Source: Rhodocollybia butyracea (taxonomy: Eukaryota > Basidiomycota > Agaricomycetes > Agaricales > Omphalotaceae). From it: DNA of 27,747 bases. A program made the translations under genes and the position numbers. The stretch spans positions 1 to 27,747 of the forward strand of contig JADNRY010000756.1 of the NCBI GenBank assembly GCA_015501585.1, written 5' to 3'. Positions 17,741 to 27,747 of this stretch are shown here, piece after piece; the first letter of the stretch is position 1; each line of letters opens with the position of its first letter. The notes under the pieces were generated by a model. That model was not told the origin of the DNA. It searched no databases and was given only the letters and a program-made list of their open reading frames with translations.

Positions 17741-18570
17741 TGCAACTTCAATTGTTACTTCTGTCTTTGGTCACCTTGTAACAGGCATGAGAAATATCCT
17801 CTACTTACTTAAATTATTTGATGCCAGCTGCAGTGAAGTCTGCCGCGTCTGCACATGTCTTCCTTTTTCACACTTTTCTGTAACCTCCGTCTTCGCTGTA
17901 TGTAATTGGATTCTTACCTCGGTGCAAATTACTGTTACTCCCAGTATTTGATATGGTGGTCAATTTTCTAGGACAGTTCATCTGTTTAATCTGATACTGC
18001 TACCTGCTATGACCCGGAATTTTTGGCTGGGTCTATTCAACTCAGAATATTTTTTGCGGAAAGTGTGTGGTGACTGTCAGTTCTTCATGTCCTCGACTGA
18101 CAATTCTGTAGAGTCTCGTCAATGGAACTTTACGTATACTCTTTGAAAATGGCAAAGACTTCCTCTGTGGTTCAGTTTCTCATTGCTGTACAATGACAAC
18201 AACTGTGTTTCCTTTTTGTGATTTTTTAATTTAATTTGCAGTATACCGATGCCTACTATATTTGCACATCATAGCTGTGGCCGGTTTTTCCACACTATGA
18301 GCGCATCAAGATTTTACCAGACACCCACTCACCTCAGAACTACTAAAGCAGACTTCAATGGTCAATTGTTATCGCAGCATGGATAGATTAATTTCTTCAG
18401 CAAAAACTGTCTCAGTTCAAGAAAAATGTCCATATGAAGAAGCCTTGGGAGGCAACACCGATACTTCTGATATCCAGATAAACTGGTCATAGGGATGACA
18501 GGGACAGCTGGATTCGAATGCTTAACTGAGGCATTCTGTCACCTCAAACTGGACTGATACTTCCTCTTTC
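17741..18570. other. No gene recognised
   Basis: Short protein-like snatches occur in mixed frames (for example YDPEFLAGSIQLR near 18007), but no continuous frame, RNA gene or repeat can be supported. Confidence 0.45.
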
Positions 18571-18571
18571 T

Positions 18572-19374
18572 GATGCGCGGTACACAGTTTGGAGGCGCAC
18601 TTGGGAAATATGTCCAGCTTATCTACTCACATCCTTGCAAAATCAATCGCAACAGATCTTGATATCCTGGGAATACTCACTTCAGATACAACTCTGATCT
18701 GCAGGTGGCTTACCTTCCCATCAATTCACAAACTCCACAAACTCTCCCCCCCAAAAAAAAAAAAAAAAACACCTTCACTTGTCCCCATACCTTGTGCCTT
18801 ACCCCTCCCAATGTTTCCTGACTTCCCATCGACCAGCTTCATGCCAGTCTACGGGAGGCCACATCCAGGTTGAATATTGAAGAACTCAAACAGTCCGTCT
18901 GGGTGTGTTTGGAGGAGGGTGGATATGACTAAGCAGAGCTTGCTGTCTGTTCTTTACAAGCTTCAGGATGAGCAATCACGACTACACTAGTTCACTTGGA
19001 AGGATTCATAATATTTGGAGGATCATGCTTGTGCTTGTTGACAAGCATGACAGCACCAAGATTGAGCCGGGGAGGCATCGTTCTGCAATGGCAAGGAAAA
19101 AGACGGAGCTGGGGCTGATTATCCCTGCGAGTAGATGGGGTGGGATATTCAGTATTTAGTCCCGTTGACAAGGCTGGAGGGAGAAAGAGAACATTGGGGA
19201 AACTGGGTCTGCTGGCGCTCCATACATCCCATTTACCAGAATGGAAGCACCATTAGCACCATCACAGTCAATCTGCCTGGAGTTTGTTATTATGTGGTGT
19301 ACAATCCCTTCTATGGTAGTGGCAAACCTCATGCCTCTGCATTTCCTGGGAGAATGAGCTCAGGGCATACATAA
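18572..19374 (+). pseudogene. Unrecognised decayed coding stretches
   Basis: Protein-like segments in shifting frames: GKYVQLIYSHPCKINRN near 18605, SLLSVLYKLQDEQS near 18935, SSLGRIHNIWRIMLVLVDKH then DSTKIEPGRHRSAM at 18985-19090, and NLPGVCYYVVYNPFYGSGKP then HASAFPGRMS at 19270-19360. No family recognised. A C7A17 tract interrupts at 18746-18769. Confidence 0.3.
18746..18769 (+). repeat. Homopolymer tract C7 A17
   Basis: Seven C followed by seventeen A. An A-run could be the tail of a retroposed sequence, but no clear flanking duplication was seen; simple slippage is as likely. Confidence 0.6.
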
Positions 19375-19559
19375 GTTGTAAGCCTGTAACATGGTCCAGT
19401 GGTGTTGCCTGTTGCCTGTATGTGATTTGATTCCCAACTACTGTTAAAAGATGTCTCCTCTGTCAGACCTAGCTTGAAATACGAGGAGATTAAGGACATC
19501 AATCGTGCTCATCTGATGTAAACAAATACCATGTACTCTGCTAGACCTTCCAAGGAACA

Positions 19560-19985
19560 TGAGGGCGGTCTTTGAGACCCAGATTAGAATTTCCTTGTTC
19601 CCTGAGTGATGTGTTATTTGTTCTGACCTAACTTGGATTGAGAGCACAGACAATGGCCGTACGTGTCTTTGTCCTGGATGCACTGTTTGAGGTAAATCTC
19701 TTGTGTCTTTGCGAAGATGTACACTCAACTTCGCTACTACACCTACCTCTTTGATGGTGTGCGTGCAGTCAAGAATGCAGCTGGGACAGCTCAGCCGGAG
19801 AGCATTGCTCCTTCTGCCACTGTAAAGGGTGAAGGGGAAAATAATGAAACCTTCTGGGGCTAGGGGATTGGATCCAATCCCATGACAAGGCAGAAGGTCA
19901 TCCCCAAAACAGGTTTGGAAGTCAATGAGGGCAACTCCAATGACTTCAATGTGTTACTCAGGCAATGTCAGTTTTTGTGTTCAAC
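19560..19985 (+). pseudogene. DNA polymerase alpha zinc-domain-like fragment
   Basis: Reading on the plus strand: VFETQIR near 19569, then CVICSDLT ... RTCLCPGCTV (19615-19690), then after a shift MYTQLRYYTYLFDGVRAVKN and AAGTAQ (19719-19790). In catalytic subunits of DNA polymerase alpha the C-terminal zinc domain has the same order: QLExQIR, a four-Cys module, then SLYTQLxxYxYxFD. The fragment carries in-frame stops and a shift and covers only the last part of that domain. Identification is by motif recollection only. Confidence 0.4.
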
Positions 19986-20044
19986 TTTGTAATTAATAAA
20001 GATAAAAAGATTTATTGACCCTCATTGGTCCAAGTGGGATTTAA

Positions 20045-20541
20045 TGTTGAGTGTACATAGTGCTGTCACACATCTGCTTACCTAATCACCTTCCCACGAC
20101 CATATTCTATCTCTAAAGTATATACTTTTATAGTAAAGTTTGATTACATTCTTCATATTCCTTCTAGTTCACTATTTTGCCTAGTTTTACTTAGTTTTAG
20201 AGTTATTTCTTCAGTTTGAGTGGTGACTGTTGAAAATATCTATGTGCGCACAATTGTGGACACCTATTTTCACGCCTCATGCATTTCAGTACAAATAGAA
20301 CCAAACAAATACCTATTCCTTACATAGTTAGAAAGAGTCCAAATCAATATTCACATATCTTTGATTCAGTTCATTGTTTGCTGTCTATTGGAGTACTGAG
20401 GAACTATAAGGCTATTAGTACAACACTATAGTTGTTATACTGAGCATAACAACACTGTACTAAGACGGGTATCACACTGCTTGGGTTAGCTGAAGGGCGC
20501 TCCAGTGTGTTTAACTTCAACAAGTGCAGTTTCCTCCAACA
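20045..20541 (+). mobile_element. Solo copia LTR (LTR4) with perfect target duplication
   Basis: TGTTGAGTGTACATAG ... TTTCCTCCAACA, 497 bp, closely matching LTR1-3. It is flanked on both sides by TTTAA (20040-20044 and 20542-20546). No PBS or gag follows, so this is a solo LTR left by intra-element recombination. A TATATAC motif at about 20119 is a candidate LTR TATA box. Confidence 0.95.
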
Positions 20542-20738
20542 TTTAAACCCCTGACTTGTACAAACACATTGATATTGACCGCCATTTTAACCATTAGGCT
20601 ATTGAACCACAAGTATCTTCTCAGATTTTGTGATTTCATATGCCAATCTGGTTTGACGCGGACAAAGTTACATCATCCCTCTTTGGTGTTTTTGTTCTTG
20701 AACTCCCACCACCTCTCATTGTTATATCTCACCTCTCA

Positions 20739-23403
20739 ATGACGAGCCCCGTATCTATGTCCTCTCATACACAAAACTATCCATGGCGAGCCGAATATCA
20801 GAGTATGTGGATGCTGGAAGGAAGGGATGAATATTACAATGAAGGGTTTTGGCAGAAATTCTATGACCACTGGAAAGTGCAGGATAATCCCTTGTCTTCC
20901 AAACAAGACCAATTACAGATTGTCCCAGAGGGAATTTCCCTCAACACCTTTCCCCAGCTTACGGATATCTGTGCCGGTGCAATTCTCGTTTTGCCTGAGT
21001 ACTGTGAAATGGTCCAGCGCATTGTAAAGGTTTACAACAATGAACCAAAATGTGCAGTGGTTGTTACTGGACAGCCTGGTATCAGTATGTGCTGGTGTCT
21101 ATGCATGTACTGGTTTCTGACTGGATTCATTTTCTTAGGAAAGAGTGTATTATTATCCTACCTGCTTGCCATTCTGTTGAGCATTCCCATGGATGGCTCT
21201 CAAGATTCGGCAACGAGCCTTCGTTCCGCTCTCGTCTTGCTATACACCACTACATGCAAGTTCCTCTTCTATGATAGTAAAGCGTGGTTCCCAAACTCCG
21301 CCACGGACCCATCAGGACAACTCAACCTGAGTGCTTTACCCGAACCAAGCTCTGGTGTTCCTCGTTTGTGGGTTTTGATAGATATGGATGACAAAGAGGA
21401 ACCTCGAGGCTTAGCAAAACAATCCACGGTCTTTCTGGTTCAAGCGGCCTTGCCTTGCCATTTTGCTACTTGGACTAAGACCAGGCACGCACTCTTCTTT
21501 GGACTACCACTATGGCAGGATCAGAGCATTTATCACGGGTACGAAGCTATTTACTCGGACACCAGATGTTTCACTGACTAGATGTTTCTTTTCATAGTTG
21601 GGAACTGCTTAGCACAAGACCTGACTTTGAGATGAAGATTGAATCCTGGATCAGAGGGGATGAGGACGCGACAATTTTCCCTGAGCACCAGAAGTTGTTT
21701 GAGGCAAAGGGAAAGCCAAACCACCTTGCATGAGCAATAAACCTTCTCCTAGAAGAAAGTATCAAGCTCTTTGGCCACTCTCCTTGTGATGTCTTTAGCT
21801 TTGTTTTAGACCCAACAAGTGCCATTGAGACTCACACATCCCTCATACATAAACAACCGCGCCCAGGGTCATGCTGTATTCTCAATATAGAATGACCTGG
21901 GGTTGATATTGCATCACCTTGTCAGCCTAAAGCAAGTGAAATCGGAAACTGGGTTGAACAATACTTTTCTTCTCAACTGGAAATCCCCTTACATTCATGA
22001 GCTAGCTGAGGCAGCTGTTGCTCAACAGAGCGAAGAGGAGAAAGCTGAGCTTTTTCAGCTGCTCAGTGAGGGGAGAACCTAGTCTTTTGGGTCTAGCATC
22101 TACGAGCCATATGTACACAACCTCCTTGCTGCAGGTGAAAAGCAACTCCTTTGGCTACAGCCGATGGACTCTGATTTTGGAGAGAACTGCCTGGTATGCT
22201 GCACTACTTCCTACCCATTCAAGGCATACCCGGAACTTCCTCGTACTCAAAGAAATAGGATAACATATTCATCTTTGCCTGCAATTTTGGATAACCTGGA
22301 ACTCTGTTGTTACTATGTCCCCAAAGCAACAAACAATCCATTTTTCAGCTCCTTCTATTTCATTCGACAGGACACTCAAATAGTACTTCTCATATGAGGG
22401 ACTTACTCTGGAGGGCAATGAGCTTGTTCAAGATATTGCACACACTCTTTGGCGCAAGTTTGAGAAACATGTTCTCATCTACTATATTCTTGTGGGTCCG
22501 GAGTTTATTCCTGAAAAGCAGCAAACATGGAAGATAGCTATGTCAGCGCGGCTTCCAGGAGGTAGATACTTCTACTTCAGTATTCCACTGCCATATGACA
22601 TGGGTCAGTTGACCACTGCTGAAGGTCAGTTATGTGAAAGGGCAGATGGTGCCCAGACCTCAGTGAAGTGGCATTTTGATCCAGAGGCGGAGGTGACATC
22701 AGGAAAAGCCATTTTTGCCTAGGTGACCCCAGAGTGGCCTAAAGCAAACTAGGTGACCTATGAATCCTATGGCATCCTAGGAATTTGGGCTCGTCCCTTG
22801 CCAGTCAAGGCTCTTGAGGATTCCCTACGGTATCCTAGGCAAACCCAGGGCAAGCCTAGGTTTGCCCAGGTTTGCCCAGGTGTTCCCCAGGTGTTCCCCA
22901 GGTGTTCCCCAGGAGCACCTGGGCAAACCTGGGCAAACCTAGGCTTGCCTAGGGAATCCTCAAGAGCCTTGACTGGCAAGGGACGAGCCCAAATTCCTAG
23001 GATGCCATAGGATTCATAGGTCACCTAGTTTGCTTTAGGCCACTCTGGGGTCACCTAGGCAAAAATGGCTTTTCCTGATGGAAGAGCTATGTTGAGGAGA
23101 TCTTGGATATCCTACCAGGTACCCTGTCTCCTTCGGAGGCGGGTAATGCTGTTGAGTCATTTGTTCAAATGTTTTGTGAGACATTCATGCTGTTTCCTTT
23201 GGACCCTCTGATTACCCTTCCTCATTCAAATCCTCTTCCTGCTCCAGCTACCCTCTTGTCTCAAGTACTTCCCAAGTGCTGTAACTCATCATCACCTTTG
23301 CAATCTGCAAAGAAGCCATGCACTGATCGGTCTTCGTCTTCACACAAGGCATTAACTAGTTCTTCACTGGCATTGGCGAGTTCTTCAGGAACGGATAATT
23401 GAG
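20739..23403 (+). pseudogene. RHS/Crinkler-like P-loop protein gene, decayed and split by a MITE
   Basis: ATG at 20739. The first exon (to 21084) leads to a Walker A motif (VVVTGQPG...), and a GTATGT...TTAG intron (21085-21138, 54 nt) splits the P-loop; the last exon base gives Arg where the family has Gly. Later blocks in changing frames (CDVFSFVLDP near 21785, YVPKATNNPFF near 22310, LIYYILVGPEF near 22475) match the conserved order of fungal RHS-/Crinkler-like proteins. In-frame stops at 21731, about 21890 and 22081 and frame changes near 21570 and 22370 show it is dead. A 384-bp MITE sits at 22697-23080; the tail continues to 23403. Such proteins have an N-terminal P-loop region and are multicopy in some fungi. 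Confidence 0.55.
22697..23080. mobile_element. 384-bp palindromic MITE inside the RHS/Crinkler-like gene
   Basis: Arms of about 125 bp are near-perfect inverted copies: CATCAGGAAAAGCC at 22697 and GGCTTTTCCTGATG ending at 23080. A 21-bp extra segment lies in the left arm near 22827-22850. The centre has three tandem CAGGTGTTCCC units (22878-22911). Both strands therefore translate to the same peptide (MTYESYGILGIWARP). A 2-bp duplication GA flanks it, and removing the element with one GA leaves the host frame open. Confidence 0.9.
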
Positions 23404-23559
23404 TTTGGGATATATATACTAATCATGATCGTTCTTTGTATCACACTGGCTTGTACAAATGACATGGTTAGCTTGTATTTTTTTTGAGTTTGTATTTTTA
23501 ATCTATGCATATCTCTTTTGTAACACTTCCTGTTCCGTCTTTATTTTTACTTTTTGTTC

Positions 23560-23569
23560 AATAAATAAA
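23560..23569 (+). terminator. Possible polyadenylation signal of the RHS-like gene
   Basis: AATAAATAAAT lies about 155 nt after the stop at 23401-23403. Fungal signals are loose, so this is only a candidate. Confidence 0.4.
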
Positions 23570-23693
23570 TACATTGTTTTTAGGCAATTAAATTCTTGAT
23601 GCAGTAATACACAGTTGAGAAGAATTCTCCACAACGGTGGCCTGTGGATGCAGTGCGAGATTCATTGAACATTACTAACTCCTCTGTGGAGCG

Positions 23694-24140
23694 GGTAGGG
23701 TGAAGTCTGCATCAATGGGAGCCTCAGTAGCCTTATATTCTTTGTATTCACCACCAACCTCATCATTTTCTCAATAACTATCGGTATCGGTTGGACAGCA
23801 ACAATCTCCGCCTAGAAGGTATGTTCTGCACAGAGCAGGCATTGACAAAGGAGCACATCCAATGTCTTGATGACACCGTTTGAGAAACTGGCAAGAACTT
23901 TTGGAGCACACACCACGATCTTGCACAAGAGAGTCTGGGAGCTCGAGAGAACAAGGGGGTCTTATGACTCCCTTCATAGCCATGTTGACATGCTTGAGCA
24001 ACCATTTTAAGTTTCGCAGTTGCTCCTGATGTTCCTGTTTCATGCGGGCTACCCTCTTACCACCACTGGACCAGATACCTGGTGCCAGCATTTCACCAGC
24101 ATGCTCCGAAAATTTCAAGCACCTTGCACAGGGTGATGAT
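23694..24140 (-). pseudogene. Unrecognised gene Z with in-frame stop
   Basis: The frame 24118-23771 (KFSEHAGEMLAPGIWSSGGK, RVARMKQEHQEQLRNLKWLL ... SLELPDSLVQDRG) ends in TGA, but the same frame continues past it as ENDEVGGEYKEYKATEAPID followed by ADFTLPAPQRS, an acidic tail, to a TAG at 23694. The stop thus looks like a recent nonsense change. The middle is likely helical. An AG acceptor-like site lies near 24122. No family recognised. It is convergent with the RHS-like gene. Confidence 0.4.
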
Positions 24141-24289
24141 ACTCCCAGGCATGTCTCCTCCCTCTCCTCTACTCCAGTGTTTTACTTCTCCTCCTGCGCG
24201 GTCCAACGAAGACTTACTGGCTTCACCCCTCCAGAATGTGTACTATCTACAGACTTAGGAATTACGCAAACTAAAGTGCTCTGAGAATT

Positions 24290-24599
24290 ATGCCATGCCG
24301 TGGTGCACGCAACAGAAAAATTTGCACCAAGAAAGAAACAGAATATACGCGCAAGCGCGTTTTTGATTTAGCCTATATACAAGTACTATACTAGATGGTC
24401 TGTGAGAAGACCGCTACAACAACATCTGTGCACAGCTACTAAAAATACATAAAATAATGGGCATTAGAACCCAGGTACAGCCCACACGAGATAAAAAGGA
24501 ACCAAAATAAACAGCAAATGTCTGGCCCAAGCCAGCCCCCAGTTCCACGAAAGATAGATTCAAGCCAAAAAGACTTCAAAGGTGTGGAAACTTGATTAC
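24290..24599. other. Intergenic, no gene recognised
   Basis: An AT-rich spacer that would contain the 3' UTR of the minus-strand Cys-rich gene. No frame, repeat or RNA feature is evident. Confidence 0.5.
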
Positions 24600-26820
24600 C
24601 TAGGCGCTGTTGGACCTGCTACATGATGCCGCCAATCCTCCTGCACACCAAGGTATGACTGCCAGGTCAGGTGTAGAAAGGGTCTCCGGTAAAGGAGTGG
24701 CAGGTGAGGCAGGTGAACCTGTTGCAGTGGAACCCTGTGGCTTGCGGAGATCCTCTGCCAAACCAGGAGGAAGTAAGGATGGCAAAGGTGCTTCAGCAAC
24801 CCGGAGATCTTCGGACTCGACAACCGCGCCATGAGTAATAAAGGCAATGAACTGCTCAAATTTAGCAGTGGTGTTGAATGTGGTTGGAGAGTCCCAGCCA
24901 AACAAGGAGGTTAGGAAGGCCCACTCTCCTAATGAGATCGCCTTAGCGGGATGCGTTCAGAGCATAGCCTGCATAAACACGGCTGGAGAGGTAACCTGCG
25001 AGCGGAGGGTTTGGAACTCCTGCAGGAGGTTGTCGGTCAATGACTGGCACAGTGCAATAGACTGCTCACGGGCCTTCTGTACCTGGACAATGATATCCAT
25101 CTGCTTCTGCAAACCTAAAATGTAGAAAATAAATAAGCAAAGGAAAAGGAATCCTGAGTAAAAAGAGACATGCGATCCTTGGCTGCTACCAACTCAGGAA
25201 TAGACATGTTGTCAGAACATGTACAGTGCTTATTGACACAATTCTTGCAATGACCTGCCATCTGTCGCTTGCCATCCCTGTCCTGCGCGTAATTGCATGT
25301 GTCCAGCATGTCGCAAAGGTAACACTGCAGACAAGCTAGGGCGCGGGGGTCAATCTAAGAAAGAGGTAAGAATAACCAGAAAACACAACAGAAAGCATGA
25401 AAGGAATCATACCTGGAAAGTAGTATGCCCGGCAGCCATAAACTTGGCAAAGATAACTGAGTGGGTACCCACGTTTAGAGCAACAGCGTTGGCGAGCAGT
25501 AAGAGCTCCCGGTCAAAACTCCAAGCATTGGGATCGGCGGCTTGTGCCTTGCTAGGGATGTACTACAACAAGGACAAACTACTAAGGAAAACCGCAAATA
25601 GAAATAATAAAAGATGGACATGCCGAAGGAGACACGACATCCTGTAACACCAAGTGAGGAATAAAGCTAGAGTTGCCGGAAAAACCAGTGACCACAGTAC
25701 TAGGATAGCCATCAATGGGGAGGTGATCGTCGGCAGAGACGAGGCAAGAGGCTAACAGCCCTTGATAAATCTCAGCGATGCGAGAAGGTGACAGGTCCTT
25801 GTCCACCTCAGTGAAAAGAACCATGGACTTGTGAGGAACAGTGACAGGAGCCTTATCAAGCTCCACCATGGTGGACGGAGCGGTGGAGTCCTTCTTGATG
25901 ATAGGTTTTGGCGCGGCAGTCTTCTCGACTGCCTTACCCTTTGGCGGGCCGACATGAGATACAGTCATGGTATGACTATTGTTGGAAACATCCTCCTTGT
26001 CCTCAGATCCCAAATCTACCACGGACGCAGACTTGACGGGTTGCTTCCCTGTAGTCTATAAAAGCACAAGTAGATTAGAAAGGGAAAGGAGACAAAGGAG
26101 CTGAAGAGCTTACCTTCTTGGACATCGAACCTGTTACCTTGGAATTGACCGGAAATTTCAAACCTGCAGAAGGAGTCAACACGGGGAAAGCAAGCTAGGA
26201 ACAGAGGGAAAAGAACAAAAAGGACTAATGAATAAGTGAATAGAAGCAGGAAGGAGGATTCTTACCTGAACCTTGACTTGCTTAGTACCTGGAGCCTTCA
26301 GTGGCAAATGCAGCTCATCCACCCCAGCATCTTCATCGCCCTCCTTGACAACGAGGATGGAAGATTGAACGGAAGGGCTATGGGGATGCTTGCCAAGGAC
26401 CGAACTGCTAGCTACGGGAAGAGGGCTGGCAAACAAGGAGCTGGCTGTTGAAGTTGGCACAGTACTAGCCACGAGATGCGCCTTAAAGGCAGCAATCTGT
26501 GCCAAGGCACCTAGACCAGCAGAAGGACAAGATTTTGGATGAGTTTGTCAATATGCAGATGGAGGGATAAGAGAAATAAGCCACTCAGACTCTTGGGAAT
26601 TGTGAGCGGAGCTCCTAAGTCCAGCTCAACCTTCTTGATGTGGTCCTAAAAGAAGGGCATGATAAGTTAGGAAAAGAAAGAATAAATGAGACCCATGCAC
26701 CAAAATACAGGCAACATCAGCCTCTGGCAAGAGCCAGGTGTATGACATCTCGGTGAGCTCAGGAAACAATTGGTTGATATGAAGCTGTAATTGTTTTGAG
26801 GCAGCAACGAGGCCTTTGAC
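24600..26820 (-). pseudogene. Multi-exon Cys-rich gene Y, 5' cut by repeat B
   Basis: Proposed exons on the minus strand: 26820-26701, 26645-26591, 26510-26266, 26194-26114, 26055-25642, 25562-25413, 25354-about 25170, 25114-24600; most junctions keep frame. Product: helical start (AASKQLQLHINQLFPELTEM), Ser/Pro/Lys-rich linker, a region FDRELLLLANAVALNVG, then a Cys/His cluster CLQCYLCDMLDTCNYAQ ... GHCKNCVNKHCTC, probably zinc-binding, and a C-terminal helix plus proline-rich tail. Flaws: an in-frame TGA at about 24957 (…QAMLxTHPAKA), a donor reading CAGGATGT instead of CAGGTATGT after 25642, and an unclear donor after 25170. Family not recognised. Confidence 0.5.
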
Positions 26821-26822
26821 AA

Positions 26823-27627
26823 GGCATGGTCTAGGTGAGGGAGGGGATGGTCTAGGAGGAGGAGGGTATAGTCTAGGAGGAGGAGGATATGGTCTAGGAG
26901 GGGGAGATATAGTTAGTTTAAGAGGTGTAGGGTGAGAGTGGAGGATGGTGAGATAGAGAATATAAGCAAGAATGAAATATCATAGAATCATGACAGGAAA
27001 TGTGTAGTAACATATTGGGATTATTGGGATTTTTTTACATATCTGTAGATTATGACAAGATCAAGCTAAGTCACAGTGCCCTGTTCTGGGTTGTCAGGCA
27101 AGCATGTGACTTACCTGACCTAGCTGATTCAGGTCATGACCTAGGTCAGGTAAGTCACATGCTTGCCTGACAACCCAGAACAGGGCACTGTGACTTAGCT
27201 TGATCTTGTCATAATCTACAGATATGTAAAAAATCCCAATAATCCCAATATGTTACTACACATTTCCTGTCATGATTCTATGATATTTCATTCTTGCTTA
27301 TATTCTCTATCTCACCATCCTCCACTCTCACCCTACACCTCTTAAACTAACTATATCTCCCCCTCCTAGACCATATCCTCCTCCTCCTAGACTATACCCT
27401 CCTCCTCCTAGACCATCCCCTCCCTCACCTAGACCATGCCCTGCCCCACCTAGGCCATATCCTATCTCACCCCAGGCCATAACCTACCAACCCCAGGAAA
27501 GACCAACATGACCTAATTCCCAGGTCATGACCTAGCTGCCTGGGTTTTGCCTAGGTTTTTGGGTCTTTTTAGTAAGGTCAATGTAACAAAAGTGTAGACT
27601 AATAAGACCAAATATGTGGGTGACTGA
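26823..27627. mobile_element. Repeat B, copy 2, in foldback form, inserted in gene Y
   Basis: Segments 26823-27123 and 27141-27440 are near-perfect inverted copies of about 300 bp around a 17-nt loop; the right arm continues to 27627 (…GTGGGTGACTGA) exactly as repeat B copy 1 at 11755. AGGTCATGACCT occurs at 27131 and 27522. The insertion separates 26820 from 27628; AC is present on both sides (26819-26820, 27628-27629) and may be a 2-bp target duplication. Confidence 0.8.
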
Positions 27628-27629
27628 AC

Positions 27630-27747
27630 TGGAGGCAGTGGCCCATACACGACGAGGACAGGCTGGCACCTTCGAGTCAGAGGATTTGAGACATATGCCA
27701 CGTTCCACATTGAAGAAAAAAGATAGACTCCAGTCAGCAAAAGTCTT
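27630..27747 (-). pseudogene. Possible upstream exon of gene Y (partial at window edge)
   Basis: The minus-strand frame here (SNPLTRRCQPVLVVYGPLPP) would run directly into the VKGLVAASKQLQ frame at 26820 if the repeat B insertion and one AC were set aside. This suggests one exon split by the element. It extends beyond the window. No domain is recognised. Confidence 0.35.

Noticed and set aside
14708..20541. LTR3 and LTR4 as the two LTRs of one 5.8-kb element carrying the Tnp2 transposase
   Set aside because: Each has its own 5-bp duplication (AGCTT/GGCTT and TTTAA/TTTAA) and neither is followed by a PBS or gag, so they are independent solo LTRs.
22753..23024. Two 85-codon ORFs on opposite strands with the same start peptide
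   Set aside because: They are the two arms of the palindromic MITE, not genes.

Overview
The window looks like fungal, probably basidiomycete (Agaricomycetes), chromosomal DNA. Evidence: short GT-AG introns of about 50-80 nt, a Tnp2/CACTA-type transposase of the kind common in mushrooms, a fungal Ty1/copia family, a DIRS-like Cys/His gag fragment and a decayed P-loop protein of the RHS/Crinkler-like group. There are no operons, no rRNA and no CRISPR. I cannot name a species. All family calls come from reading motifs; no database was searched.

Almost everything here is a transposable element or a host gene broken by one. Left part (1-8339): a 951-bp repeat (A) with a flanking 5-7 bp duplication; a DIRS-like gag fragment on the minus strand; then a minus-strand Ty1/copia element (copia-1) with LTRs at 2587-3080 and 7844-8339. 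Copia-1 has lost its reverse transcriptase core by internal deletion. Its gag is split by a 1743-bp TIR-bounded DNA element (5587-7329) that carries a piece of a RecQ-like helicase gene, a Pack-type gene-capture structure.

Middle (8340-13121): a plus-strand copia fragment (copia-2) abuts the copia-1 LTR directly and runs into a tRNA-like sequence. After it come a short-period repeat array, repeat B (rich in the palindrome AGGTCATGACCT), an inverted second copy of repeat A, and a third copia gag fragment.

Right-middle (13122-20541): a minus-strand unknown gene fragment, a second tRNA-like sequence, a 119-bp MITE, and a minus-strand unknown ORF into which a solo copia LTR inserted in frame. 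Then follow a decayed Tnp2/CACTA transposase (15486-17318), several unrecognised decayed coding stretches, a DNA polymerase alpha zinc-domain-like fragment, and a second solo LTR with a perfect 5-bp target duplication.

Right end (20542-27747): a decayed RHS/Crinkler-like P-loop gene interrupted by a 384-bp near-perfect palindromic MITE, a small minus-strand ORF with an in-frame stop, a multi-exon minus-strand Cys-rich gene (unrecognised, one in-frame stop), and a foldback form of repeat B that cuts this gene near its 5' end. No gene here appears intact. The interest lies in the nested insertions, the gene-capture element, 2-bp non-TA target duplications, and a mosaic zinc-knuckle segment between copia copies.
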